From Lachnospiraceae bacterium (GTDB lineage: Bacteria; Bacillota; Clostridia; Lachnospirales; Lachnospiraceae), in NCBI GenBank assembly GCA_015057025.1, contig SVFD01000001.1:620001-684000 (forward strand): a stretch of DNA of 64,000 bases, in the 5' to 3' direction. How positions within the stretch are numbered: position 1 is the first letter of the stretch; each line of letters starts with the position of its first letter. The position numbers and the translations under genes are program-made. The notes under the pieces were generated by a model that did no database searches, had not been told where the DNA came from, and worked only from the letters and a program-made list of their open reading frames with translations. Below, piece after piece: positions 36,417 through 44,550 of the stretch.

Positions 36417-36640
36417 GGTGTAGAATTGGTGTAGTCGGTGTAGTATAGTAATATTACATTAGAACTAATGTAATCACCAAGGAAACAGAGAGAGAACAAA
36501 TGAGCCGGTGAGAATTACCCATAGAGGAAACGTAAAGTACTAAAGAGAAATATCAAGCCATATTATGATATGAAACGAAAGATAAGTGAAAGAATATACT
36601 ATAATTATCCCCCCGAAGAGAACATAAGATGAAATTTAAT
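36417..36640 (+). ncRNA. Candidate small RNA with GGTGTAG repeats at its 5' end
   Basis: About 270 bases with no convincing ORF. It holds three GGTGTAG repeats (36417, 36428, 36437), a TATAGT directly after the third, and a hairpin ATTACATTAG/CTAATGTAAT (36453-36474) nested in TTGGTG/CACCAA, then an unusually purine-rich stretch with repeated GAAA and AGAG words and a CCCCCC run at 36610. A strong terminator follows. This is what a regulated small RNA locus could look like; transcription is inferred. No known family was recognised. Confidence 0.35.
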
Positions 36641-36678
36641 TTTAAAAGACAGATGCCATTAAGGTATCTGTCTTTTGC
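36641..36678. terminator. Bidirectional terminator
   Basis: AAAAGACAGATGCC pairs with GGTATCTGTCTTTT (one wobble, ATTAA loop), with T runs on either side. It closes the candidate small RNA and the alarmone synthetase gene. Confidence 0.85.
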
Positions 36679-36699
36679 ATTTTTTAAAATTTAGGATTG

Positions 36700-37428
36700 T
36701 TAATATAAATGTTCACTTTGTTCTTCAACGGAAAGAAGCATTTCTTGCGGAAATTTGGGATAAATCTGATTTTTGATATCCTGCATTTTAGAGTCCATAT
36801 CAGCAATAGTGGTAGCACATTCCAATAACTGTGCACTGATGGAGGCACTGTCAATTTGGGATAAATCCTTTTTGTACTTTAGTTCATGCTCCAGACTTGC
36901 CCAGAAATCCATAGCAATTGTACGAAGCTGAACTTCAACTTTAAGACATTCTTTACCTTCTGAGAAAAAGACAGGAATTTCTACAATCATATGGTAACTG
37001 CGGTAGCCATTGGGTTTGGGTTCGCGGATATAGTCCTTATAACTGATTAAACGAATATCATCCTGTTTCAAAAGCATATCGGCAATTTCGTAAATGTCAT
37101 CCACAAAGTCGCAGATAACACGGACACCGGCTACGTCATTCAACTCGTTCTGCATATTATCCAAGGTAAAAGCAAGACCCTTGCGCTGCAACTTATCAAT
37201 AATACTCTTAGGATTTTTGATACGGGACTTAATAGCATGAATTGGGTTTCGTTTGCTTTTAATGGAAAGCTCTTCGTTTAAAACTTCGAATTTCGTACGC
37301 ACTTCTTTGATGGCACAACCATATTTGGTAACCAGTTGTTGAAACTGCTCCATGGAATTAGCCATGGCTTCCTGAACGGCATACTGTTGAAATTGTTCAT
37401 ATAAAAAAATTTTATCGTCCTGTTGCAT
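36700..37428 (-). CDS. Small alarmone synthetase (RelA/SpoT domain, RelQ/YjbM-like)
   Basis: 242 residues, one RelA/SpoT synthetase domain without a hydrolase or TGS domain. VRVICDFVDDIYEIADML, PKPNGYRSYHMIVEIPV and VEVQLRTIAMDFWASLEHELKYKK are the conserved ATP/GDP-binding and catalytic motifs. It should make (p)ppGpp from ATP and GDP/GTP, constitutively or under stress. GGGGAGG lies 9 bases before the ATG. Next gene upstream on the same strand is an HD hydrolase, 85 bases away, which could be in the same unit. Confidence 0.88.
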   Translation of the reverse strand: MQQDDKIFLYEQFQQYAVQEAMANSMEQFQQLVTKYGCAIKEVRTKFEVLNEELSIKSKRNPIHAIKSRIKNPKSIIDKLQRKGLAFTLDNMQNELNDVAGVRVICDFVDDIYEIADMLLKQDDIRLISYKDYIREPKPNGYRSYHMIVEIPVFFSEGKECLKVEVQLRTIAMDFWASLEHELKYKKDLSQIDSASISAQLLECATTIADMDSKMQDIKNQIYPKFPQEMLLSVEEQSEHLY

Positions 37429-37512
37429 AATGAAATAATCCTCCCCTATTTATAATACACAAATTATTTATCCGAAAGTAAGTCTGCACTGCATCAAATA
37501 TGTAGGATAAAA

Positions 37513-38118
37513 TTAATATCCTAAAAGATTTCTGTAGTAGCTGTATAAAGAATTGGCAAAATTCACATACTGACAACTACAGGGAAAACGAAGATAATTA
37601 GGATCTAAATCATAAACCCTTACGCGGTCAAGAGCATCGGCATCTTTCAATATTTTTGCGATTTTAATGGCACGGGCTTTATCCAAAATACCGAAAGAAG
37701 CAATGACATTTTCCATGCGGGAGTCGTCTATGGAATGAGAATATATTGCTGCCTGTACAATTGCCATATCTTCTGAGGAAAGAGAGATAACAGAAGGCAG
37801 TTTTTCACTGGAACGTCTTCCGTGATCATCATCCAGAGAATCATCAATGCGTCCTATATCGTGATAGGAGCAGGCTATCAAAAGAAGCTTGGTATCTTCT
37901 TCATTACAGTGATTTTGCATAGCAATCAGACCGCCGAAAAGAAGTACTCTCTCAATATGAGCCACGCCATGAATATGACTTTGATATAAATATTCTTTTT
38001 TCAGCGCTTTTACATAATATTCAAAAGTCGGCCATAAATTCCAATTTTTGAGTGCTTTTATTTCTGAATCAAATATGGTATTTTCCTGTTGTAATAAATC
38101 CGGTAATACAGATTCCAT
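37513..38118 (-). CDS. HD-domain phosphohydrolase
   Basis: 201 residues. H..HD motif: SHIHGVAHIERVL (about residue 47-59), ACSYHDIGRIDDS (about 87-99) and a late D (KDADALDRVRVYDL), which is the pattern of HD phosphohydrolases of the YedJ/HDIG type. It should be a metal-dependent cytoplasmic phosphatase. AAAGGATGG precedes the ATG. It could be paired with the downstream alarmone synthetase gene, although a role in alarmone turnover is only a guess. Confidence 0.7.
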   Translation of the reverse strand: MESVLPDLLQQENTIFDSEIKALKNWNLWPTFEYYVKALKKEYLYQSHIHGVAHIERVLLFGGLIAMQNHCNEEDTKLLLIACSYHDIGRIDDSLDDDHGRRSSEKLPSVISLSSEDMAIVQAAIYSHSIDDSRMENVIASFGILDKARAIKIAKILKDADALDRVRVYDLDPNYLRFPCSCQYVNFANSLYSYYRNLLGY

Positions 38119-38291
38119 ACATTACCATCCTTTCTGTTTTATCCGTGATAAAAAGCATTGTGCCAAAGATGAAACATGATCCGTTTGTATAAAATATTAT
38201 ATCATATTCGAACGGTAAAATAAACCAACGAATCGTGAAATAATTGTTAATACATTGCGAACAAAAGGTATATTTGCAGTATGTATTGTGG

Positions 38292-38336
38292 TTGACTTTT
38301 TAGCACAGATTGATATACTAAAAGGTGGTGTTTTAG
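38292..38336 (+). promoter_or_regulatory. Promoter and possible operator of the suf genes
   Basis: TTGACT (38292-38297) and TATACT (38314-38319) with a 16-base spacer. An inverted repeat CTAAAA (38318-38323) and TTTTAG (38331-38336) overlaps the -10 end and the start point and could bind a repressor. Confidence 0.6.
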
Positions 38337-38358
38337 GACTAAGGAGAGGAGCAAAATT

Positions 38359-39087
38359 ATGCTTGAATTAAGAAATGTATCCTACAGTGTGGAAGATAAC
38401 AGCACACAGAAGGAAATTATTAAAAATATAAATGTAAAAATAGACAATGGTTTTGTGGCGATTACAGGCCCTAACGGTGGTGGTAAATCCACTATGGCAA
38501 AGCTGATTGCAGGAATTATAAAACCCACTTCCGGACAGATTCTTTTAGATGGTGTGGATATTACGGATGTTTCTATTACGGACAGAGCCAACATGGGCAT
38601 TAGCTTTGCATTTCAGCAACCGGTACGTTTTAAAGGAATTACCGTAAAGGATTTGATTACTTTGGCAGCAGGCACAAAGATTACCGTTACGGAAGCCTGC
38701 AAATATTTATCGGAAGTAGGACTTTGTGCGAAAGAATATATCAATCGTGAGGTAAATGCCAGTCTTTCCGGCGGTGAGTTGAAACGAATTGAAATTGCCA
38801 TGATTATGGCCAGAGGAACAAAGGTTTCCGTATTTGATGAACCGGAGGCAGGTATTGACCTTTGGAGCTTCAAGAATTTAATTCAGGTATTTGAAAATAT
38901 GCATGAGAAGCTTGGCGGTTCCATTATTATTATTTCACATCAGGAGCGTATCCTTAATATTGCAGATGAGATTATTGTGCTTGCCAATGGAGAGGTATCC
39001 GCGCAAGGTAAAAAAGAGGATGTTTTGCCCGGGCTTCTCTGCGGAGATGTAGGATGTAAAACACTTATGGATAAAATGGAGCAGTAA
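38359..39087 (+). CDS. sufC: Fe-S assembly ATPase SufC
   Basis: 242 residues, an ABC ATPase with Walker A GPNGGGKST (about residue 39-47), signature LSGGELKRIEIAMIMARG (about 140) and Walker B VFDEPEAGIDLW (about 166). The ELKRIE and EPEAGID variants are typical of SufC rather than transporters, and no permease is nearby. It works with the next gene as a minimal two-gene SUF/SMS system for building Fe-S clusters. AAGGAGAGGAG before the ATG. Confidence 0.87.
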   Translation: MLELRNVSYSVEDNSTQKEIIKNINVKIDNGFVAITGPNGGGKSTMAKLIAGIIKPTSGQILLDGVDITDVSITDRANMGISFAFQQPVRFKGITVKDLITLAAGTKITVTEACKYLSEVGLCAKEYINREVNASLSGGELKRIEIAMIMARGTKVSVFDEPEAGIDLWSFKNLIQVFENMHEKLGGSIIIISHQERILNIADEIIVLANGEVSAQGKKEDVLPGLLCGDVGCKTLMDKMEQ

Positions 39088-39129
39088 AAAGAAAATTGAC
39101 AGCATGAAATATGCGGAAAGCAGGATAAA

Positions 39130-40047
39130 ATGGATGCAATTCAGAAGAATTTATTAGAGCAGGTTGCCGACCTTCATGAAATACCCACGGGGGCATATAA
39201 TATTCGTGCCAATGGCGGATTGGCAGGTCGTAATACAACTGCAAATATAGACATTATTACAAAAGAGGACAAGCCCGGTATTGATATTATCATTAAGCCC
39301 GGAACTAAAAAGGAAAGTCTTCATATCCCCGTGCTTTTAACACAGACCGGCATTAAAGAATCTGTATATAATGATTTTTTAATAGGTGAAGATTGTGATG
39401 TAACCATTATTGCAGGTTGCGGTATTCATAACGGTGGTAAAGAGGGTACAGAGCACAGCGGTATTCACAGTTTTGTAGTAGGTAAGAATTCCAAGGTAAA
39501 ATACATTGAGAAGCATTATGGTAGCGGTGAGGGAACCGGTGAGCGAGTGATGAACCCCACCACCATTATTGATTTAAAAGAAGGTGCTTATCTTGAAATG
39601 GATACGGTGCAGATTAAGGGTGTGGATTCTACAAAGAGAACGACTAAGGCAACGTTGGGAGATAACGCAACTCTTGTAATCAAAGAAAAAATTATGACCC
39701 ATGGTAAACAGACAGCGGAAACGGATTTTGAGGTGAATTTAGATGGCGAAAATTCCGGTGCCAATGTTATTTCCCGTTCTGTTGCCAAGGATGATTCCTA
39801 TCAGTTGTTTTTATCCAAAATTAACGGTAATAATAAATGTAACGGACATACGGAATGCGATGCCATTATTATGGATAAGGCATGTGTGCGTGCAGTGCCT
39901 GAAATAACAGCAAATCATATTGATGCCAGTCTGATTCACGAGGCTGCTATCGGTAAAATTGCCGGAGAGCAGCTGATTAAGCTTATGACTTTAGGTCTTA
40001 CGGAAGCGGAGGCAGAAGCGCAGATTGTCAGTGGTTTCTTAAAATAA
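39130..40047 (+). CDS. SufB/SufD-family scaffold protein
   Basis: 305 residues, shorter than classical SufB (about 470). The beta-helix core is clear: GIHSFVVGKNSKVKYIEKHYGSG, and the C-terminal GHTECDAIIMDKACVRAVPEI, LIHEAAIGKIAGEQL holds the conserved Cys/His and Glu residues. It is the single scaffold partner of SufC here, as in the ancestral SmsCB-type system; no sufS, sufU or sufD follows. It sits 42 bases after sufC and must be cotranscribed. Confidence 0.85.
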   Translation: MDAIQKNLLEQVADLHEIPTGAYNIRANGGLAGRNTTANIDIITKEDKPGIDIIIKPGTKKESLHIPVLLTQTGIKESVYNDFLIGEDCDVTIIAGCGIHNGGKEGTEHSGIHSFVVGKNSKVKYIEKHYGSGEGTGERVMNPTTIIDLKEGAYLEMDTVQIKGVDSTKRTTKATLGDNATLVIKEKIMTHGKQTAETDFEVNLDGENSGANVISRSVAKDDSYQLFLSKINGNNKCNGHTECDAIIMDKACVRAVPEITANHIDASLIHEAAIGKIAGEQLIKLMTLGLTEAEAEAQIVSGFLK

Positions 40048-40061
40048 AATAGGAGACGATT

Positions 40062-40898
40062 ATGAAGCATTCAGAGCAGAGTGAAGAGAAGGATATCAAA
40101 GAAACCGTCCCAAAGGCAAGAAGTAAAAAAAGTATTTACATGATTATTGGTGTTTTGTTTTTAATTGTAGCAATTGTCTTACTTTCTATTATCATAGACC
40201 GGAAAATAAAACAGTCCGGTGAGGATATATCGGAGGAAGAGATGATAGCAGAGAATACTTCATTGACTGCTTATGGACAAATCAGTCAGGAGGAACTTAT
40301 CGAATATATTAAACAATCCATTGTTCGGATAGAAGCAAAGGTGCCGGACGGAGCAGGCGGCGAAAATACTATGGTAGGAAGCGGTGTAATCATTGATATT
40401 ACGGATGATTATGTTGATATTGCAACTGCGAGACATGTGGTAGAGCAGACAGCAAAGCCGTTAGTATATTTTAACGGAGGAAGTTCTGTTTATGGGATTG
40501 TACTTGCCTATGGAAAAGAAAGTGATGTGGCATTTGTACGTGTAGAAACCGGCGTTTTGGACGAAGGAATCCGTGAAAGTATCAGTAAGGCTAAGTGGGC
40601 GGATAATGATGCCTATGAAGCTTTGTTACTTGGTGAAGAGGTGATTTTAATCGGTTCAGTCTCTGAAGTTGCAGGGAGTATCCAATATGGTACGCTGAAA
40701 GAAAAAGAGAAGTTCGTAGAGTTATTTCAAAATCATATGTTGGTTTGTGAGGCTTCCGTATCGGGAGGAATGTCCGGTGGCGGTACTTTTAACTTGGATG
40801 GTAAGCTGATTGGAATTATAGTAGGAACGAATGGTACGGATACTGTTAATGTTGCAATTACGGATGTGATGTCAGAGTATCGAAGTATCTCTTATTAA
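40062..40898 (+). CDS. Membrane-anchored trypsin-like serine protease
   Basis: 278 residues: cytoplasmic basic start, one transmembrane helix (about 25-45), and an extracellular chymotrypsin-fold domain. The triad looks intact: His125 in ATARHVV, Asp155 in ESDVAFVR and Ser238 in SGGMSGGG. It has no PDZ domain, unlike HtrA/DegP. Likely an envelope quality-control or processing protease. AATAGGAG precedes the ATG; it is 14 bases after the suf genes, so may be cotranscribed without functional link. Confidence 0.8.
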   Translation: MKHSEQSEEKDIKETVPKARSKKSIYMIIGVLFLIVAIVLLSIIIDRKIKQSGEDISEEEMIAENTSLTAYGQISQEELIEYIKQSIVRIEAKVPDGAGGENTMVGSGVIIDITDDYVDIATARHVVEQTAKPLVYFNGGSSVYGIVLAYGKESDVAFVRVETGVLDEGIRESISKAKWADNDAYEALLLGEEVILIGSVSEVAGSIQYGTLKEKEKFVELFQNHMLVCEASVSGGMSGGGTFNLDGKLIGIIVGTNGTDTVNVAITDVMSEYRSISY

Positions 40899-41005
40899 GT
40901 ATTTTCGATTTTTTGAAAGTATATTGTGAAGTAAATAATAAAAAGTATTTTACGCAAGTTTTTGCGCACAAATAAATCAAAGTCAAAAGAAAGGAAGAAG
41001 ATAAA

Positions 41006-42205
41006 ATGACTAAGATTGATATTGTTTCCGGTTTCTTAGGTGCCGGAAAAACCACTTTTATACAAAAGATGTTAAAGGATGTATTACATAAAGAGAAGGT
41101 TGTTTTAATTGAAAACGAATTCGGTGAAATTGGTATCGATGGAGGCTTTTTAAAAGAGGCCGGTGTGGAGATACGTGAAATGAATTCCGGATGCATTTGC
41201 TGTTCATTGGTGGGTGATTTTGGAACTGCCTTAAAAGAAGTAATTGCAACCTATACCCCGGAGCGTGTGTTGATTGAGCCTTCAGGTGTCGGTAAATTAT
41301 CGGATGTCATTAAGGCGGTGGCTGACTTGAATCAGGATGCGGAAATGGCAGATGTTAAGTTGAATTCGGCAGTTGCGGTAGTGGATGTTTCAAAGTGTAA
41401 AATGTACATCAAGAACTTTGGTGAGTTTTTTATTAATCAGATTGAAAATGCAGGCACCATTGTATTGAGCCGTACGCAGAATGTCAGCGAAGATAAAGTG
41501 CAGGCAGCAGTAGAACTTTTAAGACAGCATAATGAAAAGGCGACGATTATCACAACGCCTTGGGACTGCATTGACGGTGCAAAGATTCTTGAAACAATGG
41601 AAGCCGGTAAGTCTTTGGAAGAAGAATTGATGGAAGAGATGAAAAAGCATCATCATGAACATCATCACCATGACCATGGCGAGGATTGCGATTGCGGATG
41701 CCATGATCACCATCATGAGCACGATCATGAGCATCACCATCACGACCATGATGAAGATTGCGATTGCGGATGTCACGATCACGAGCATCACCACGAACAC
41801 CACCACCATGACCATGAACACGATCATGAGCATCACCACCATGACCATCACGAGCACCACCACGACCATGGCGAGGAATGCACTTGCGGATGCCATGACC
41901 ATGACGGACATCATCATCACCATCATGCGGATGAAGTGTTTGCAAGCTGGGGCTTTGAAACACCCAAGAGCTATACCAAGGATGAAATTGCAGACATCTT
42001 AGATGCATTGGAAGATGCCGGAAAGTATGGATTTGTATTACGTGCCAAGGGTATGGTTCCTGATAAAGACGGCGGATTCATTTATTTTGACTATGTGCCC
42101 GATGAGAAAAATATCCGTAACGGTTCACCGGAAGTTACCGGTAAAATCTGCGTAATCGGCAGCAAGATTTCAGAAGACAATTTGAAAGCATTATTTGGAG
42201 TGTAG
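41006..42205 (+). CDS. CobW/COG0523 GTPase with very long His-rich insert
   Basis: 399 residues, a G3E-family metallochaperone. Walker A SGFLGAGKTTF (residues 8-18), the metal motif GCICC (63-66), and the SRTQN guanine region near 152 are present. Between 215 and 307 there are 49 histidines in 93 residues and three copies of a C-x-C-G-C-H-D-H unit. A CobW C-terminal domain follows. It probably delivers or stores zinc, nickel or cobalt in the cytoplasm, the metal being unknown. AAAGGAAG precedes the ATG. The next gene, a G3E/DUF1980 fusion, starts one base after the stop. Confidence 0.87.
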   Translation: MTKIDIVSGFLGAGKTTFIQKMLKDVLHKEKVVLIENEFGEIGIDGGFLKEAGVEIREMNSGCICCSLVGDFGTALKEVIATYTPERVLIEPSGVGKLSDVIKAVADLNQDAEMADVKLNSAVAVVDVSKCKMYIKNFGEFFINQIENAGTIVLSRTQNVSEDKVQAAVELLRQHNEKATIITTPWDCIDGAKILETMEAGKSLEEELMEEMKKHHHEHHHHDHGEDCDCGCHDHHHEHDHEHHHHDHDEDCDCGCHDHEHHHEHHHHDHEHDHEHHHHDHHEHHHDHGEECTCGCHDHDGHHHHHHADEVFASWGFETPKSYTKDEIADILDALEDAGKYGFVLRAKGMVPDKDGGFIYFDYVPDEKNIRNGSPEVTGKICVIGSKISEDNLKALFGV

Positions 42206-42206
42206 A

Positions 42207-43139
42207 ATGAAAGCAGTATATATTATTAACGGTTTTTTGGAGAGCGGGAAAACAGAATTTATTCAGTTTACCATGCAGCAACCTTATTTTAAAAGTAAAG
42301 AAAAGACCTTGCTTTTGCTTTGCGAAGAAGGTGAATTGGAATATGATGATGCCCTGTTAAAGGAAACTAACACCGTAATGGAAATCATTGAAAGCAAGGA
42401 TGATTTTAATGCATCAAAATTAATGGAGCTTGAGAAAAAGCACAGACCGGGGCGCATTATCATTGAATACAACGGTATGTGGCCTTATAAGGATTTGAAG
42501 TTCCCATGGCACTGGAAAATCGGTCAGCAGATTACCATTATCAACGCCCAGACTTTCCCGATGTATTACACCAATATGCGCGGAATGATTGGTGATATGG
42601 TGCGTAAATCGGAGTTGATTATTTTTAACCGTTGCGACGGCCTGACTAAGGAATTGCCTACATATAAAAGAAATATGATGGCGTTAAATCGTGAGGCAGA
42701 AATTGTATTTGAAGACAAAGACGGTGAAGTGACGGCAACCATGGAAGAAGAACTTCCTTACGACGTAAAAGCGGACCATATTGATTTGACGGAAGAAACC
42801 TATGGAATCTGGTTCTTTGATATGTTGGACATGCCGGAACGATATGAAGGCAAGAGTGTAAGCTTCCTTGCAATCACGGTTCGTCCGAACGGCTTCCCGA
42901 AGGGGCATTTTGTGCCCGGCAGACAGGCTATGACTTGTTGTGCAGATGACATTGCCTTCCTTGGCTTTGTGGCCAAGTGGAAGGGTGCTGAAAACTTTGA
43001 AAACGGTACCTGGGTAAAAGTGACCGCGGTTGTGAAGTTTGAATACTGGGCAGATTACAACGGAGAAGGCCCTGTATTATACGCAACGGAAGTAGAGCCT
43101 GCGAAGGCACCGAAAGAAGAGATTATTAATTTGGTATAA
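42207..43139 (+). CDS. G3E GTPase fused to a DUF1980 (YcgQ-like) domain
   Basis: 310 residues. The N-terminal half has a P-loop INGFLESGKTEF (about 7-18) but no CxCC metal motif; EEGELEYDD takes its place. The C-terminal third (SVSFLAITVRPNGFPKGHFVPGRQAMTCCADDIAFLGFVAKW, then WVKVTAVV) matches the TIGR03943/DUF1980 domain that normally belongs to a membrane protein paired with a permease. ATG at 42207 follows TGGAGTG. Coupled to the upstream CobW gene; both probably handle one metal, with no permease in the operon. Confidence 0.78.
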   Translation: MKAVYIINGFLESGKTEFIQFTMQQPYFKSKEKTLLLLCEEGELEYDDALLKETNTVMEIIESKDDFNASKLMELEKKHRPGRIIIEYNGMWPYKDLKFPWHWKIGQQITIINAQTFPMYYTNMRGMIGDMVRKSELIIFNRCDGLTKELPTYKRNMMALNREAEIVFEDKDGEVTATMEEELPYDVKADHIDLTEETYGIWFFDMLDMPERYEGKSVSFLAITVRPNGFPKGHFVPGRQAMTCCADDIAFLGFVAKWKGAENFENGTWVKVTAVVKFEYWADYNGEGPVLYATEVEPAKAPKEEIINLV

Positions 43140-43151
43140 GATAGTTAAGTT

Positions 43152-43207
43152 AGAAAAAGCGTGTGAATTTATATCCAAATAGGATAAATGTTTCACACGC
43201 TTTTATT
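43152..43207 (+). terminator. Rho-independent terminator
   Basis: Long hairpin: AAAAAGCGTGTGAA against TTCACACGCTTTT with an internal stem TTTAT/ATAAA, then T-rich. It can also serve the convergent LacI gene. Confidence 0.8.
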
Positions 43208-43216
43208 TTGTTTATA

Positions 43217-44227
43217 TCAAAGTTTAATGCAACTATGTCTTTCTATCAATTTGTGCGGAACAATAATTTTAGTTGCAAGAAGATTAGGATTTTCAATATG
43301 ATTGATGACTTGTGATGCTGCTTCTATCCCTAACTGAATCGAATTAATATCAATAGATGTCAGTGGCGGAGAAGTTAATCTCGCAAATAATGAATTATTG
43401 AATGAAATGATAGATAAATCTTTGGGAATAACCAAATCCTTTTCTATGCAGGCACGTTCCAAAGCTACTGCAAATAAGTCATCGCTGACTAAAATGGCAG
43501 TGGGACGGTTTTTTTTGCTTAAAAGATTATGTACAGCTACAGAATTTTCTTCCGGAATAACGGGAAGTTCAATAATATTTTCTTTTTCTACTTTAATTTT
43601 ATGATTTAACAATGCAAGTTGATAGCCGGATTTGCGGTCTGCAGAAAACATCAAATTACTGTCACTTCCTAAATAAGCGATATTTGTATGTCCTAAATTA
43701 ATTAAGTACTCGGTAGCTTCCTGAGCTGCTAATACATTATCATTATCGACATATACAGTCTGATTAGCAAAACGATATGCCTTACCGATGACAACATAAA
43801 GAACTCCTTCGTTATAAAGATAATCAATAATTGGATCATCTTGCTTGGAATATGTAACAATAAAACCATCTACTTTATTGTTTTTTACCATATATTCTAA
43901 TACACGCAGAATTTCTTCGTCATCCTGGCCGGTAATAACAGTATTCATATAATGATGTTGATTACAAAATTGGCTTACACCGCGAATAACTTCCAAATGA
44001 AAAGCATTTTCAAAGGATTCCTTCGGCGAGGGAGGCAAAATAATGCCGATGGTTCTGTTTACGGTTTCTTCGGCGGGAAGGTTTGGTTCGTATCCTAATT
44101 GTTCCATAGCTTTGCGCACGCGTTCTTTTGTTTCTTTACTGATGGAAGGATTATCCTTGCAGACGCGAGAAACTGTAGAAGGGGATACTCCTGCTAAAGT
44201 GGCAACGTCTTTTAATGTAACTGACAT
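43217..44227 (-). CDS. LacI-family repressor, probable maltose regulator MalR
   Basis: 336 residues. HTH at 1-50 (TLKDVATLAGVSPSTVSRVCKDNPSISKETKERVRKAMEQLGYEPN) followed by a periplasmic-binding-like sugar domain (60-336). ATG at 44227 has AAAGGAG 8 bases upstream; frame upstream of it is intergenic. It is divergent from the maltose PTS operon. The gap between them holds ten TTGCA-type words and two palindromes, probable operators. Which sugar or phosphosugar is the inducer is not seen, maltose or its phosphate being likely. Confidence 0.85.
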   Translation of the reverse strand: MSVTLKDVATLAGVSPSTVSRVCKDNPSISKETKERVRKAMEQLGYEPNLPAEETVNRTIGIILPPSPKESFENAFHLEVIRGVSQFCNQHHYMNTVITGQDDEEILRVLEYMVKNNKVDGFIVTYSKQDDPIIDYLYNEGVLYVVIGKAYRFANQTVYVDNDNVLAAQEATEYLINLGHTNIAYLGSDSNLMFSADRKSGYQLALLNHKIKVEKENIIELPVIPEENSVAVHNLLSKKNRPTAILVSDDLFAVALERACIEKDLVIPKDLSIISFNNSLFARLTSPPLTSIDINSIQLGIEAASQVINHIENPNLLATKIIVPHKLIERHSCIKL

Positions 44228-44289
44228 ATTGCAATCTCCTTTTATTAAAGATACAATTATTATAATGGAAAAGGTACAGAAAGTCAAAA

Positions 44290-44535
44290 GATGTTGCACA
44301 AAAATGTGCAAAAGTTGCGCAACAGAATGCAACCCATATCTAATTACAAATATGCTATGGTTATTGTGCAACATTTGTTGAGAAATTAGTTGTTAAAAAT
44401 TCACAAAAATAATAAATATAATATAGAAAAAATGAAAAAGTATTGCAAAAACTATGCAACGGATATACAATTATTGCATAAGATTACACGAAAGTTGCAC
44501 AAAGTTGCATAAAATGAGGCGCATTGAGTTGCATT
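44290..44535 (+). promoter_or_regulatory. Operator-rich divergent control region
   Basis: The 320-base gap between repressor and PTS genes carries ten TTGCA/TGCAA words plus GTTGCGCAAC. Clear palindromes: TTGCACA-AAAA-TGTGCAA (44294-44311) and GTTGCGCAAC with central CG (44314-44323), typical LacI-family sites. A looser pair TTGCA-N7-TGCAA lies at 44443-44459 and further half-sites at 44474, 44495, 44505, 44529. A TATAAT is at 44417. About 0.5 such words would be expected by chance. Confidence 0.6.
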
Positions 44536-44550
44536 AAGGAGGTTTTGGTT

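Noticed and set aside
41519-42008. Overlapping ORFs of 115-152 residues on both strands across the His-rich part of the CobW gene
   Set aside because: They follow from the CAT/CAC/GAC repeat, which is free of stops in several frames; they have low-complexity products and no ribosome binding sites.
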